This document shows positions 34,004-46,312 of a DNA stretch of 64,000 bases, in pieces (the stretch's first letter is position 1; the number at the start of each line of letters is the position of its first letter). The notes beneath the pieces are model-generated. The model did no database searches. It saw nothing but the letters and a program-made list of their open reading frames with translations, and was not told where the DNA came from. The translations under genes were made by a program, and so were the position numbers. Source of the DNA: Trichuris trichiura (taxonomy: Eukaryota; Nematoda; Enoplea; Trichinellida; Trichuridae); assembly GCA_037903355.1 (NCBI GenBank), contig JBAJFE010000014.1, positions 1,302,001 to 1,366,000 on the forward strand, in the 5' to 3' direction.

Positions 34004-35229
34004 ATGCGCTGTTCCGTCACCCAGATACTGGTCTTAACGGCATTTTTTCTGCTTATCTGGTACTTCATCATATCCTCTCGAACTTGCACACGTACGCGAC
34101 TGCATTTGGGGTTGCCCCTCAGGAACGACACCTCCGGTCGAGGGGTTCGAAACGACTTCGCTTACAACAACGAACTACCGCTTATATTCATCGGCGGTTT
34201 TCCACGAAGTGGGACTACCCTGCTCAGGGCGATGCTGGACGCTCATCCGGATATACGGTAAGGGACCACAATATGCTGCGGCCACTGGTTGGCATTTATC
34301 TGACATCAGGTGCGGAGAAGAGACACGCATTATACCGCGTATTTTGGGTATGCGATCCCAGTGGAAGAAAGATCCCAAAGAATGGCATCGACTCGAAGAA
34401 GCTGGAGTCGATGACACCGTTCTGGATCCGGCTGTCTCGTCTTTCATCTTGGAGGTGATCGTCAGGCATGGACCGCTGGCGCATCGACTGTGCGACAAAG
34501 ATCCGTTTGTGCTCAAATCGGTCAGCTACCTGGCCAGGCTATTTCCAAATTCAAAATTTGTATTCATGATACGCGACGGTCGGGCAGCTGTCCATTCAAT
34601 GATCTCCAGAGGGGTTACGGTAACAGGTTTTGACCTCAAGGACTATCGCCAATGTCTGACCAAGTGGAGCGCCACCGTGGCGCAAATGTATCGTGAATGC
34701 CAGCTAGCCGGCGGAGATCGTTGCTTTCCCCTTTACTATGAACAACTAGTGCTGCATCCGGAGCAGTCGATGCGTGAACTTCTCTCCTTCTTAGATATCC
34801 CTTGGAATGAAGCCGTTTTAAATCATGAAAAGTTCATTGGGAAGAAGATTTCCCTATCAAAGTTAGTCGCCGAAAGCAATCAAGCGAACATTCCATAATC
34901 GCTCTCCATTTTAGGACGGAAAAGAGCACTGATCAGGTCATCAAGCCGTTGTACACCAGTTCGCTGACTCTTTGGGTGGGCAAGATACCGACGGACGTTG
35001 TCCACGATATGGGCAGAGTGGCTCCTATGCTTGCCTTTCTTGGTAAGGAGGAAGCTCACCACGGCTGGTCCACTAGTTTGCCATTTCAGGCTATGATCCC
35101 CATAGCAATCCGCCTGACTATGGCAAGGCGGACGACTTGGTTCGGCTCAAGGCAAAGGAATTGAACAACGTTGTCTTTTGGAGAAATAAGTTGATCGAAA
35201 TTTTCAACCGATCCCGCAACTCCTTCTGA
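34004..35229 (+). CDS. TPST: Protein-tyrosine sulfotransferase (TPST), four exons, 357 aa
   Basis: Exons are 34004-34257, 34310-34861, 34915-35042 and 35090-35229; introns are 47-53 nt and phases agree. TPST transfers sulfate from PAPS to tyrosines of secreted and membrane proteins in the trans-Golgi. The N-terminus is a type II signal anchor ([17 protein letters not shown]). The PAPS-binding motifs are intact: 5'-PSB in [19 protein letters not shown] and 3'-PSB in [13 protein letters not shown]. The catalytic glutamate lies in [13 protein letters not shown], which spans the first splice junction. Further family blocks are [38 protein letters not shown], and [12 protein letters not shown]. 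Length matches vertebrate TPST1/2 (about 370 aa), with a shorter C-terminal tail. An AATAAA lies 88 nt after the stop. Confidence 0.96.
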
Positions 35230-35317
35230 CTGAACGTTTTGGCGCTTGGAAGGGCAGTCTATCAGCTTCCGTGCAGGCGCGATCTTTCGCCGCGGACAGC
35301 GGAAGCCTCACAAATTG

Positions 35318-35323
35318 AATAAA
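35318..35323 (+). promoter_or_regulatory. Polyadenylation signal AATAAA of TPST
   Basis: Consensus hexamer 88 nt downstream of the TPST stop codon, on the coding strand. Confidence 0.6.
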
Positions 35324-36504
35324 ATTTGTCACACATGCCGGCCCTACGCCGTTTGGAAAGAGGGCCTCATGGAACCAGACTTTCTTCGTCGCATGAGTCG
35401 AATGTCAGCAATGGTCTGCGACAAGAGCCGAAGAAGTCTGCAACAATGAAGTGACGTTGTGCGCTCCAATTATTATGCCTACCTACCTTCTACTATTGAA
35501 CTCCAAGGGAGCGCCAGGTACGTGAGGTGAGCGTTCAACGGAACGCAGTCGGCTCGTCTTCTTTCACGCAATCTATGCCACGCCTGACTGAAACCACGCA
35601 TAGACCACATGTGATCCAGCGCGTCTTCTTCGTCTTTTATTTCTGAAAAAAAAGAAATGTTGTACTAGCAAAGTGTCCACTTTCAAAACATTCTGCTCAG
35701 CCGTTTTGAGGCGACATACGTATTGCTTCAGAGGCGCACATGATAATTACGTAAACTTTCTTTGCTCAAGAAAACCGAAAGATCAAAGCTAGTTAAATCT
35801 GACCAAAACGAGGGCATTAAGCTTGCTGTTCTGAGCTCTCCGGCCTTACAAGCTAAAACCCTTTATTCGCGTTCCGCTCAAAACATCGTATTCTCTTTTT
35901 GCAAGAAGACGCAATAATGTAGCTTACACATTACAGATACAGTGAAAGAGAAGCTAATCTGTTGCTGAGCTGCAACAAGCTGAATTTTAACCAATCAGCT
36001 GGATAAGCTAGTTAATTATCATAACTTTAAGAAAATTGGCAAAGCTTTCATATTTGTCGATATTCTGCCCTTTGACGAAGTATAAAACGCCAAAACATAT
36101 CTGAAACCTATTGCAAAACATTAAAAATGGAACCGCGCCAGTTCACCATAACCCTGTCTTATTATTACCGATAATCAGCGTACAGCTGTAATTCAAAATT
36201 CAAATTCTTAATGACCTGAAATCTGCAGTCACCAGAAAATAAAACACTATTTAACGGCGTTTTGAACACCCGTGTTTTGAAAAGCAAAAACCGTTTATTT
36301 GAACACACTGTGTGTTTAAGTAAAAGGTTTTTGCGCTTCTGCAAACGCCCATAAAAAGCCTGCGGTTCATGTCAAACAACGCGCTTTGAAGTTAGAACTG
36401 AAGCTTTTAAAAAAATTAAATAGATTAACGCTCTATTTTTTTGATCGGACAGCGGAACAAGTTATCAGCAGACGCAGTAGTTCCTGAGGACGTGAGCATA
36501 GTGC
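35324..36504. other. Intergenic between convergent TPST and KIAA0930 genes
   Basis: AT-rich 3' flanks of both genes. No coding or repeat feature recognised. Confidence 0.5.
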
Positions 36505-37748
36505 TTATCGATGTGCGAGGTGCTGGTGCCAGCAAAAGGGAAATGCAAACTGTATAAGGAAAGTAGTACCGTCGTTGAGAGTGCTTGCTTCTACTTCTGG
36601 CCACTGGAGAGATGTATCAGCCTCACTTGAGCTCTTCTTTACTGCAGACGAGCCTGTCCAGCGGCTATAGCTTTCAGACAAGTTCCACGCTAAGCCCCAT
36701 TTAGAAAGATTGGTGTCGCTACGCCGACGTCGACCATAATCTCGAACGGCAGACAAAATATCTCCGTCATCGTATCCAGACACTGTAGTGACTGGTGTCT
36801 GATATCCTTCCATGGGAACTCGGGCTACAGCCATCTCAGCAAACCCCTTTGACCTGGGTCCTCTTATAATAACGAATTCAAGTCTTTTGTGCCCTGTAGG
36901 CTTTATCCAAGTGTGAGTCCATCGCCACCTGCTGCATACCTGCAATTTAAAACAGGCATTTTATTGGGTGATTTGCAATTGGCAGCGTACCTTAGAGTCA
37001 TAGACCTGCTTCAGAACGTCATAGCGCACAGATCCAAGGAAAATGGTGGATACTGAGCCGCCAGCAACGTCTCGAGCCACTAGCTCGACGCAAACACACT
37101 CCCCGTCCCTAACCACAATCTCTTTGAACACTTGTTCAAAGTTGTCAACAAGAAAACAGATGTTTGGATAAGTGATCTGCTCACCCTCCCCTTTGCTATC
37201 CATGCGATGCTTGCTCGGCGAAGCGTAGACTTTCTAAAAAGAATGAGAGCAAAAACTAGCTGAAAAGAACTTTCTAAAGAGCAAAAAGCCAACCTGAGTG
37301 TACTTTCTTAAAATTTGCAAATTTTGAGGACTTGTCCGCGTGCAAATGGCGCACGTGAGTGTATATTCAATCTGCAAAAAAAGGAGCAGATCTATGTCAA
37401 TAGCCCAACGAATGAACGAAGACCAGAGGATACCTGGTGAAGCAACAAATTGAGGTACAAAGTTTCCCGCCAGTTAATCGACTGCGAGCCAGGAGGAGGT
37501 TGCTTCTTGCTTGTACGACGGTATACTTTCAAACTATTCATCTGGAGTAACTATTAATGCACTGTCCTTTTCTTAGACAGTGTTTGAATTACCTGACTGC
37601 TCAACAAACCGTATCCGAACGAGCTGCTGGGCACGTACCACAGAATATCGTCCGTTTGCGAGCAGCAGTTAGACTTAGTGCAATGAGCGTTGACCAGGAA
37701 GAATTCGGCAAACGTGCGCGCCCACGCATGCTTACCCAAGCTACCCAT
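36505..37748 (-). CDS. KIAA0930: KIAA0930 (C22orf9) homologue, five exons modelled
   Basis: Exons are 37748-37593, 37541-37434, 37371-37294, 37233-36991 and 36939-36505, all joined in phase 0. It matches the uncharacterised but widely conserved KIAA0930 family: QTDDILWYV; YRRTSKK, INWRETLYLNLLLHQ; LTCAICTR; then ASPSKHRMDSKGEGEQITYP, VCVELVARD, FLGSVRYDVLKQVYDSK, and LEFVIIRGPRSKGFAEMAVA. The molecular function is unknown. The modelled 339 aa is shorter than the human protein (about 400). The N-terminal exon is probably incomplete, since the human protein has about 25 more residues, and the start at 37748 is the first in-frame ATG, not a proven start. The C-terminus stops after LAHR where the human protein continues for about 15 residues. 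Confidence 0.88.
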
Positions 37749-40500
37749 TGCTGACGAATCATCGCCCTCTAAAAGCAGTACTTCACTTTCCAAAGTAAAC
37801 TTACAACTAAAGCCGCACCCTCCTTTCGAAGGCCGACAATGCGATCGAAAAGCTCAGGTACGCATGCGCAGACCTGAAGAGGTACAATATCCTTCCCCAT
37901 CCCTCCTGCTGTGATTAACTTCAAGCAGTTGAATATCTTCGACCATCTAATGCATTTCCAGTTGGTCCATCCTGCCCATATAAAACATCTGCCAATTTTT
38001 CATCCAAAGAGTATGCTAAAAGAGTTGTCGTGAATTATGGAGGCGCAAGCGTTTTCAGATACTCGACAACTATCCCGGAAAGAACTATTGAAAACAAAGA
38101 AGACGCACTCGCTTCTTTGTTCGAACAGAGTTCATAAATCAAGCAGTTTGTCCGACATTGTAAGGGAGACTTAAACTTTGCATTTTCGAGTAATTCAATT
38201 TTGATTCAATCGCTTCTTCGTATGTCGCTCATAAATTTGTTTCAAAAAAGTTGTCTGATTCCATGATGAGATCGCTTTTATGATTTAACTCACATAGTGT
38301 TGCTGAAAGCAATCAACGAACTCCTGTGTTATCAAGAGCATATCAACAATTGTTTCAGGACATGTGAAAGGAATAGAAATATTCTGACGAATTGGCATAT
38401 CGATTATTCAAGCTGGTACTGCAGATTAATAGTTGAACAGCTGCCGCGGCATTTGCATTTATCAGTGAACAAACTGAAATCACTTCTGAGGTTGTGGGCC
38501 AACAGTTGGGTAAGGCATCTGTGAAAGTAGGAACGCAACGTACTGGCAACAACCAACCAATCACGTTCCACTATTTCAGAATGAAAAGAGTATGTAGAAA
38601 GTAGTTGAATTTCTCGAAAGCCACTTGGAAAACTATCATCAAAGGCAGCATTACCCAAATTGCTTAAGGCGCTGAGGATAACGGTAGCTGGACCTTGTCT
38701 GTGAAAGCGTTAGTACATCACCTACGCGAAATCATTTGAAGGAACAATCATCCAGGCTGTCAGATGAATTGATCACAACATATTGATTTTAGGTCAAAAG
38801 GAATTTGGTTTAGCACAAGTTCTCATAGCAATAACATGAAAAAAAACGAAAAACCTATGTCGATCGAATCAACAGAAACTTGTCTAACAGATGGAGATAT
38901 TCCATTCACGCAGTGGTAGTGTTTTCAACAGAAATGAGATGAAAAGATTAACTCAGACAAACGTCTCGAACACCACTCTTTTATAGACAGAAATTTAAAA
39001 ATCTACAAAAACCATAAACAAACAAGGAATCACCAGACTTTACAAAATGGGACGAGTTGAATTTTACTATTTTCAATAAAAGCATCGCCATATTGCCAGA
39101 CGGTTTCCGGTTGATCAGCTTTGAAATAAAACACTTATACTCACTTGATATGAACTATAGTGTGGTCACGAAAAGCAAATTAGCTAGTCTGGTCATCAGT
39201 ATAGGATGAAAACGACAGCCAGCTGGCAATGCTGGCCAACTCGAATCGATCTACGCATTCAATGAATGACAGTGTTTTCCGCTCAATGTTTGATACCTAA
39301 GTTGCCTAATTGGCAGCTTTTACTCCTGACATTGCACACTGCTTATCTGAATGCAACAACGCGACGTCAAAGGCACCAGTCTAAGCATAAGGTCTTCTAG
39401 GAAAATCAATGCACAACGAAAATTCGAATTTAGATTAGGTTTTCATTAAGCTGACACTGAGAAAAAAGAAAAGTGACAACATGATAGATCAAAGCACACG
39501 TTCGACCTAATTATACATAAAAAACAGTTTCCGTGGTGTCACAAAACGACATATATCTTTCTCAGACGAAGACGAAGGCTTATCAGCCAACAGAATCGAT
39601 TCGATTGGATTAAGAAGTTTCATTTCAGGAGTAAAAAATAAGGAAGAACAACGAAATAAAACGACCTGCGAGGCAACCAACCTCAGCTAAGGAAGATCTG
39701 TCGAGTCGAAACTGCACCCGTCTCTTACGAGAAAGAGAAAAAAAGCGTTATACGAAAAGGGCTATCTTCAGATTTGCTGCAAAGGAATGTCAACGCAGAG
39801 AACATGACAAATGCATATATCCATCAATGTCACAACAGTCTGAGAATGCCTCTCCCCTAACAGCACATTCATCCGCAAATGTTCGGAACAATACACAGAT
39901 GGTTGTTCTTGACGCGAGGAAGACGAAAATAATGCACGCGCGCTGGAACGTATTGTGATGCCTAGTAATGCTATTGTTTCCGTCAGGATACGAACAGACA
40001 GGTGTGTTTAATACAAAAGAACATCAAGGAACTCGTCTGAGAACGGAGAAACCGACTTTTTCACGAATGGCTGCCTTGCTGCATACAGCGATAACGTTTT
40101 TTTGAAGAAACCAAAACTGAACGAATGCTTTCTTTGGTAATTCACTGATTCAATTGATCCCTGCGCCCGAGAAAATTTTATAAAACACAACTTAGAACTA
40201 CAGCCGGCAAAAATAATGTAATTTGGAGATAAAAAAATGATTAAACCTTGCTTATACTTTGAGTAGAGCACTCGATAGTGGCAAAACATTATTTGCCGCG
40301 TTTTCCAGCGTTCTTAATCAATATCTACATTACGAGTTTGCATTTAATTAAATCTATGAACGTTCAAACATACAGTAACTGTATGCTAAGCGATGCTCAG
40401 TGAACAAGAATGTTCGGCCACCACTTCAGCGCCTTAAAAAAGCAATACTAAATTGATCTGACGTTGCCAACTCAAGAGTATTCTACTATGGGGAATCACT
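37749..40500. other. Gene-poor AT-rich region
   Basis: The first few hundred bases may contain the missing 5' exon and promoter of the KIAA0930 homologue. Beyond that I see no coding potential or repeat that I can defend. Confidence 0.4.
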
Positions 40501-40553
40501 GTTTACGGTACCTGCACACACACACTGGGCGTACGATACAGTCAGCCGACTTA
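40501..40553 (+). repeat. Dispersed repeat, copy 1
   Basis: Starts GTTTACGGTACCTGCACACA and continues to CCGACTTATTA. It is similar to 41671-41730. Confidence 0.6.
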
Positions 40554-40740
40554 TTACAAGTTTTTCCCGCTTTACGAAGAAATTCGATGGAACAATTCGT
40601 GCCGTTTTCCTGACGTCATGCAGCGGCCACCCACTTTCATTTTGAGCGAAATCGTCAAGTGTTCCGTCGTGCTGCTTACAAACGAACGAACAGCGCTGGT
40701 AGCAAGCCCCCATAGTTCCGACCTCTCCCCGGGAGTAGGG

Positions 40741-41090
40741 CCAGAATCCTGAAAGTCGATTTCTTGAAAGGTCTAAATTCCTTATGGGCCAAAATTCCGA
40801 AAGGTCGAAATCCCGAATAGGTTGAAAATGCACTGTAAAAGGTGGTCTTATGCCAGATGTGCATTGGCATCTTCTAGATAACGAATATATTCGAACAGAG
40901 GCATTATTACAATCGTCTTGTTCGAAGTCAGTGATCTAAAAAACAAGACCAGTGTAATAACGCATCTGCCCAAATATGTATCTCGTCTAGAAGATGACAG
41001 CGCAGAACTGCCACAAGGCCACTCTTTACAGTGCATTTTCGACATGTCAGGGACTTTGAGCGCCGAAATTTTGACTTATTAGGATTTTGG
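40741..41090. repeat. Foldback element, about 350 bp
   Basis: The ends CCAGAATCCT (40741) and AGGATTTTGG (41090) are inverted. The strongest inverted arms run from 40824 (GAAAATGCACTGTAAA) and end at 41040 (TTTACAGTGCATTTTC), and similarity continues inward for about 100 bp per arm. The left arm holds a degenerate tandem motif of the type CCGAAAGGTCGAAAT repeated three to four times. No target duplication is obvious. Probably a MITE or foldback transposon; superfamily undetermined. Confidence 0.8.
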
Positions 41091-41587
41091 TTACCGTAGC
41101 CTATCTTCGTAACGACTACCCTCTTTCTTGAACTGTTTCATCTTTCTTGCGACAAGCAAACAAAGGGACCGGCAGCTAATCGTTTTCCCTGAGGGTCCCC
41201 TTCTACCTCTACGGCAACAGCCAACGAAGCGCGGCAACCGTCTTCCACAGAAGCAAAATTGTAGTCGAGCCCTACGGTGCTGCGACACTTCCGGCCATCC
41301 ATTCCTCCGCAGTTTCAGCATTCCACTGGGATTAGTAGCTGACCAATTATAGCGGTGGATATGCATCCTACGTAGGTTGTTTTTACTGCCCATTATTGCT
41401 GTGGACGTTTCCTTGCATTTTACCCACTGTAAGTAGCGCTTGTCAGACTGTTTTCAGGAGAACAGGTCCGCTTAAAACGGCTTCCTGTGTTAAAGAATAG
41501 CTATCGCTTCTTTGGCGTACGAGTTACGTCGACTGCCATTTTAAATCGTTCCTCCACGTTTTTGTTTGTTGTGAGACAACCGCAGGT

Positions 41588-41640
41588 TACACTTTCTACA
41601 GGTCCAACGCAGGTTTCTTATACACTTTCTACAGGTCCAA
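41588..41640 (+). repeat. 20-bp tandem duplication, period 33
   Basis: TACACTTTCTACAGGTCCAA occurs exactly at 41588-41607 and again at 41621-41640. Confidence 0.9.
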
Positions 41641-41670
41641 TCTGCCGGGGGATTACTGCGGTCAGTCAGC

Positions 41671-41730
41671 GTTTACGGTACTTGCACACACGCACGGGGT
41701 GTGCGGTACCATTCCCCGACTTACCCTTAT
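41671..41730 (+). repeat. Dispersed repeat, copy 2
   Basis: Starts GTTTACGGTACTTGCACACA. Related to 40501-40553, with more divergence towards its right end. Confidence 0.6.
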
Positions 41731-43736
41731 TTATTGACGTTAGAAAAGCAGACCGTTCGAAAAACACTAGTCGATGCATTCATTTAAAAGTCAATCGTGT
41801 AAAAAGACGAAGTTTTATAGCACATTCGAAAATCACAGTTAGTAACTTAACGCGGAAAAATTGCAGAATAACACTCAACTTTCAAACCCGTCATGATCAG
41901 ACTTCTGCGTACTGATTAGCATGGATCAAGATAAATCTGTGGGTGTTTTATCGTTTTTTATGATATAAACTGCCTCGGACCATTTCCTGATGATAAAAAC
42001 GTGTTTGCCCAGTAAACGAACTTTCTAGAAATATTGCTGTTCCCAACAAAAATAAAAACAAACAGTTTGACGTAAACTCCTTAAGTAAATTTATGACTTC
42101 CCCTAAATAGCAGATTCGATTAGCTGCTCTCACCTCCTGTAAACTGACACTGAACAGGATAGAAAAATTGCCCATAGAAAAAAAATAAATTAAACGATGC
42201 AGTAACGAACATCTTCACCAGCTACCATTACCATTATAAAATGCTATAACACTACGAAGTGGTAGAGGCGTTGAAAAGTGAGAAGCTGCGGTCAGATAAA
42301 ATTAGCTCCACGTTAGTGTATAAGCGCTTGCTCGTTTAGTGAAATCTTACTAAAATTATCCACCATCGATCATAGGTGCATCAGGGCATCCGTCCACACG
42401 ATATATCAGACAAAAAGTCACATTTGCAACCAACCTGTCACTCCGCAAACAAGTTTTTGAACGAGCAGTGATGCCTTATCATGGATGACGTGAGTCGTCA
42501 TGAACAGCTCACCTTCACACTATTTTTGTCAACTTTTCGCGCTAACCATTTTTCGTGTTGTAGCGCTGCTCCTAGCGTAAACAAGCACCGCGCCATTGCC
42601 GACGTACACAAAAGCTAATACTAAGCAGCTATCACGTGAAACCTACCTAACTATACACCCACAAAAGAGAAATTAGTGTTAACAACATAAAGAAACAAGA
42701 CTTACACGTTCTAAGGCAACCATTCAAGCAGCTAAAGCTTTTAACAAGAGAGAATGAAACAGCAGTTGGACAGCAATATAGAATACGTTAACAGCAATAA
42801 AACAGATCGCATGGGCGGTTTGTTGACAAAAAGCGTACGACCTACATAGACTTGCTTTCGCTTTAGGAATATATGTTCAATATTCCTGCTCAACTCAAAC
42901 CCAAGCACGTATAATCATGGCGAGGCCTTAAGCTTTGATTTACGTGTACAGGGCGCCTAGGTTCCCTCTGACAGAAAAAACAGTTTATCAAAAAAATATT
43001 TTTACTTTGGGTTACCCATACCGTATTATTAGTTCTACAAGATAGCAGTGTTCGGAAGCTTTTAAATAAATGCATACAACCAACTACTCTGACTCGCAAA
43101 TAGTTCGCGTAATAATAAAAGAGGAATAACCTGCTGGTCATAAATTACTGTATCGAACTCAACTTCCTGTTTGTTAAGAGAAAACATTAACTCTCAGTTG
43201 ACCAAAACAGTTGAAATATTATGTTCACATTTTTGTAATCTATCTCTTCTTAAATGGTGAGATGTTTTTCGTTTTAATTGTTTTCGATTTTTGCATAATG
43301 AAATTTGCGTTACCGCATAACGTAACTTTTTTCCCGGCTCGCTATGCTTTGTCCTGTTGCCCCGTTTCCGCGAACTGCTTAACCATGGAGAATTCGTGCA
43401 GCCTTGCGGTAACGGCTGTTCCATAAAAATCTACTGCGCCTTAGTTCTTTTGTTGTTCTTACTACCTCCTTTGTCAGTTTCTCCTTCAAGCGAAGTTTCG
43501 CTTGGCACGTTGTCGGTGTTTATTTTCTTAATTTTGCGCTAAGTTGGCATTTCGTATTTAGTTATGCGTTAGTTTTGTTTCCCACTTAATCTTTAGCAGC
43601 TCCTTCCGCACTTTGCCGGAGAGTCTCGCAGTCGCAATCGATTTTCTTGTTTTTCCTAAAAGCTCGCATCTATATTGTCTCTCCAACTTCGTCATGTGGC
43701 ATGCTTTCAGCAAACGCGGTTTGGCAACCTTGCGCA
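41731..43736. other. Intergenic upstream of the Iwr1 gene
   Basis: No gene recognised. It should include the promoter of the Iwr1 homologue, whose candidate first exon starts at 43737. Confidence 0.45.
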
Positions 43737-46113
43737 ATGGACCCTGAATTGACCACGGAACACCAATTTGACGCTGTCTCTGCTATGAACAGGTGAGACA
43801 GTTGTTAAGAAAGATGCGAATATGATTGGTAGAGACATTCTTCTGTGCTAGGAACGCAGTTGTAGCGTAGTGAGCAATGAGTGTGGCATTCATGCTTGTC
43901 TTCGTTTTGACTGCTTCTTGCCTTTGCGTCCATGTTGAATTTAGCTTCCATCCTATTGATTCTCACGAAGCAAAGTTTATACAGCCGTCACTGTTTAATG
44001 TCCGCAGAGTCCATTATGCTCCTTTCCTTTTGTTTTCACGCAAAACAGTGTTCATTCTGGTAAACTTAAGACAGTAGCCGATATGTAATACTTAGTATAT
44101 TCAGGGTAAAAGCAGAGAATTGAATTTTTAATAGTGATAGTAATTTTCTCATCGACTGTTTTTAAAAACGCGCAAACGTTTCTTCTGTACTTGACTGTCA
44201 GATTACTGTACTAAATGGTTGCATGATTTTTTTCTTGAAAAAGTTACAGTATGACTGCAGTGCCGTTGCAGACACCAAATACTTTCCAAAACGCTGGGCT
44301 GCTTGTTAATAAGCTCTTTCAAATCTTTTTTATTCGTTAAGCCAGTGCTTGCCATTCAGTTTCTATGTTATCATTTCAAAATACAGATGAGCGATCGCTT
44401 TCTGTCCGCGTAGTTTATGCTAAATGATAAGCAGGATGTATTTTGCTAATTTAACTTACGATTTCGCGCACCTGAGCTATGATTAGTTTCAAACCATTTG
44501 ATTAATTCTTGTTAAACAGACAGCATGCATGATTAAAATCCATTCAATTTTTAAATTTTAAACCGATATTTACTGTTCTTTGTGATAAGTAGAAATTGTC
44601 TAACGCTTCGCAAGCGTTAGGCCAGCTTATTTTCAGTTCTTGGTTAATCAGGTTAGCAATGTTTTTGCTTTTGCGTCGGTTTTGCTAACTGTTGCTTTGT
44701 TTTGTTTTCTTTATGTATTCTGGTGCATTATTTTAACGTGACGAATTTCCCTAATGAGTTTGCTAGTGTTTGAGCACAGCATCTTCGCAGAGTGGGAACA
44801 ATTTCTTTAAATAGATTCATCTTATGCAAATTTTTTACAGTAATTTAAATACGAGCAGTATTTTAATTTTGTTTTTTGCCTCGAATGGTGCTCATGTAAT
44901 GTCTTAACTAAGAAGCTTGATTATGGGATGTTTTCTAACAGCTACTGTAGGTCTAACAGACGAAGTCACAGTAAGCTCACTTAATTTATTCAAAAAAATA
45001 TTGCGATGCTTTTGAATCAGCCCTTATCCGCTGTGCTGAAGACAGACCGCGCTAATATAAAGTTTTTGCAGTACTTTTTTAATACATAAAGTGGACTAGC
45101 CTTCAAATACGAAAAAGTAGGGCACTCTTAAAGCGTACGATGGAGAAGATTTTTTTGAAAAAAGAAGCTCGTTAACTTTCCTTATATAAACGTAGGAAAC
45201 AGCTGTCTGGCGAGATCATAAAATTGAATTCGTTCGAACTGTAATTTTTGTTGTTTATTAATTTCCGTTTGTTTCGTTCTGCAGCCAAACGCCACCTGTG
45301 GTCCTGCGGGTCAAGAGGAAGGCGGGAATCGGTGCAAACTCTTCCTTAGTAATGGTGCCAAAGAAATGCCGCCGCAGCGGCGAGGGCGATGGGCCTACTT
45401 CCTTTGTAGCTGACCTTGTCCACTCGGGTAGCCGCTCGTCACCGGCCGAGTTGGTGACCAGCCTGAAACGTGCCTTGCCTTCGCAAGTTCTTGACGACTT
45501 GGCAACTTCATCCAAGCGATTGCGCGTAATAGATCTGGAAATGTCTGACAACTTTCCGTCTTCCTTAAAAGTTACCGGAAATGAATATTTACTGTTGGAC
45601 AAAGCTGTGTTGGCTTCCCCGTTGGCCGCTGATACTCCTGACGGTGAGAACAGCGTTCACGAATTGATATCCCAGTTTGGAGCAATGGAAGCTTTCAATG
45701 AATTAGAATCGTTCGTCAGCGAGGACACATCAGGTGCTTCAGCCAACGCTCGATCGCCCATCACGATGAATGGAGTGCCTCTGCTTAGGTTAGCGTCATG
45801 TTATAGAAGCGTATTATTGAAAAATCGTTTTAGGAGCTCCTGTGTCGATAACTATGACTATTACGTGGCTGATGCTTGTGATGAGTCATTTCTTAACTGG
45901 GATATGATGACGGATGATATCAATGAGATGTTTGCATTTGAGATGGTGGGCAAACCGGGTTCATTCGTAGACGATTGGTCGAGCTGCGGTGATGAGGACG
46001 ATAGTGAAGATTCGAATGCGGAGAATTACTTCCGCAACGATTATCCCGACGAAGAATCTGAAGATGACGCCGATGTGTCAGGCTCGAGCAGTGATGCGAG
46101 TCGTGATTCATAA
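43737..46113 (+). CDS. SLC7A6OS: Iwr1/SLC7A6OS homologue (RNA polymerase II nuclear import factor)
   Basis: Iwr1 escorts assembled RNA polymerase II into the nucleus. The main exon begins at acceptor 45285 and reads QTPPVVLRVKRK, the family's N-terminal motif, then a long variable region and the C-terminal Iwr1 block YDYYVADACDESFLNWDMM, followed by DDSEDSNAENYFRNDYPDEE and a very acidic serine-rich tail; the stop is TAA 46111-46113. The main exon has no ATG at its front. The best first exon is 43737-43792 (MDPELTTEHQFDAVSAMN, donor AG/gtgaga), whose phase joins perfectly across a 1.5-kb intron. A 45-nt segment at 45789-45833 has GT and AG ends and is a multiple of three, so it may be spliced (LLRSSCVDNYDYY) or retained. 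Compatible with an operon with the next gene. Confidence 0.9.
43793..45284 (+). other. Long first intron of the Iwr1 gene
   Basis: About 1.5 kb, far longer than neighbouring introns. It contains a 66-codon open frame at 43877-44077 with a signal-peptide-like start (MLVFVLTASCLC), which I do not call a gene, and a perfect 9-bp stem hairpin at 44600-44620 (CTAACGCTT / AAGCGTTAG). Confidence 0.55.
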
Positions 46114-46257
46114 AAATTCCCGTGCTAAACGTGTACACGCTTCTGTTGCTCCGTAGTAAACTTTGTTTTAACGTTTTGCCTGTTTCCCACTGGAAGCCGC
46201 CGTTATTTTCGGCTGACTTGCATTAATTCTCCTGAAGATTCGTCTTTCCCTAATTCC

Positions 46258-46265
46258 TTATTCAG
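46258..46265 (+). promoter_or_regulatory. Acceptor site (possible trans-splice) ahead of SH2B
   Basis: TTATTCAG ends at 46265, 152 nt after the Iwr1 stop codon and 48 nt before the first in-frame ATG of the SH2B gene at 46313. It is preceded by a pyrimidine-rich stretch. No first exon for SH2B fits into the gap, so spliced-leader addition is a natural reading. Confidence 0.55.
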
Positions 46266-46312
46266 TGCAGCGCCCGAAGAAGCCCAACTTCCGCCTCCGT
46301 GCTGCAAGTGTT

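Noticed and set aside
34145..34156. GGTTCGAAAC string like a tRNA T-arm
   Set aside because: It lies inside the TPST coding exon and no cloverleaf can be built around it.
43877..44077. 66-codon frame with signal-peptide-like start inside the long Iwr1 intron
   Set aside because: No second exon or homology; hydrophobic starts are common by chance in T-rich sequence.
44600..44620. Perfect 9-bp stem hairpin resembling a bacterial terminator
   Set aside because: The context is a eukaryotic intron; an isolated short palindrome has no supporting signal.
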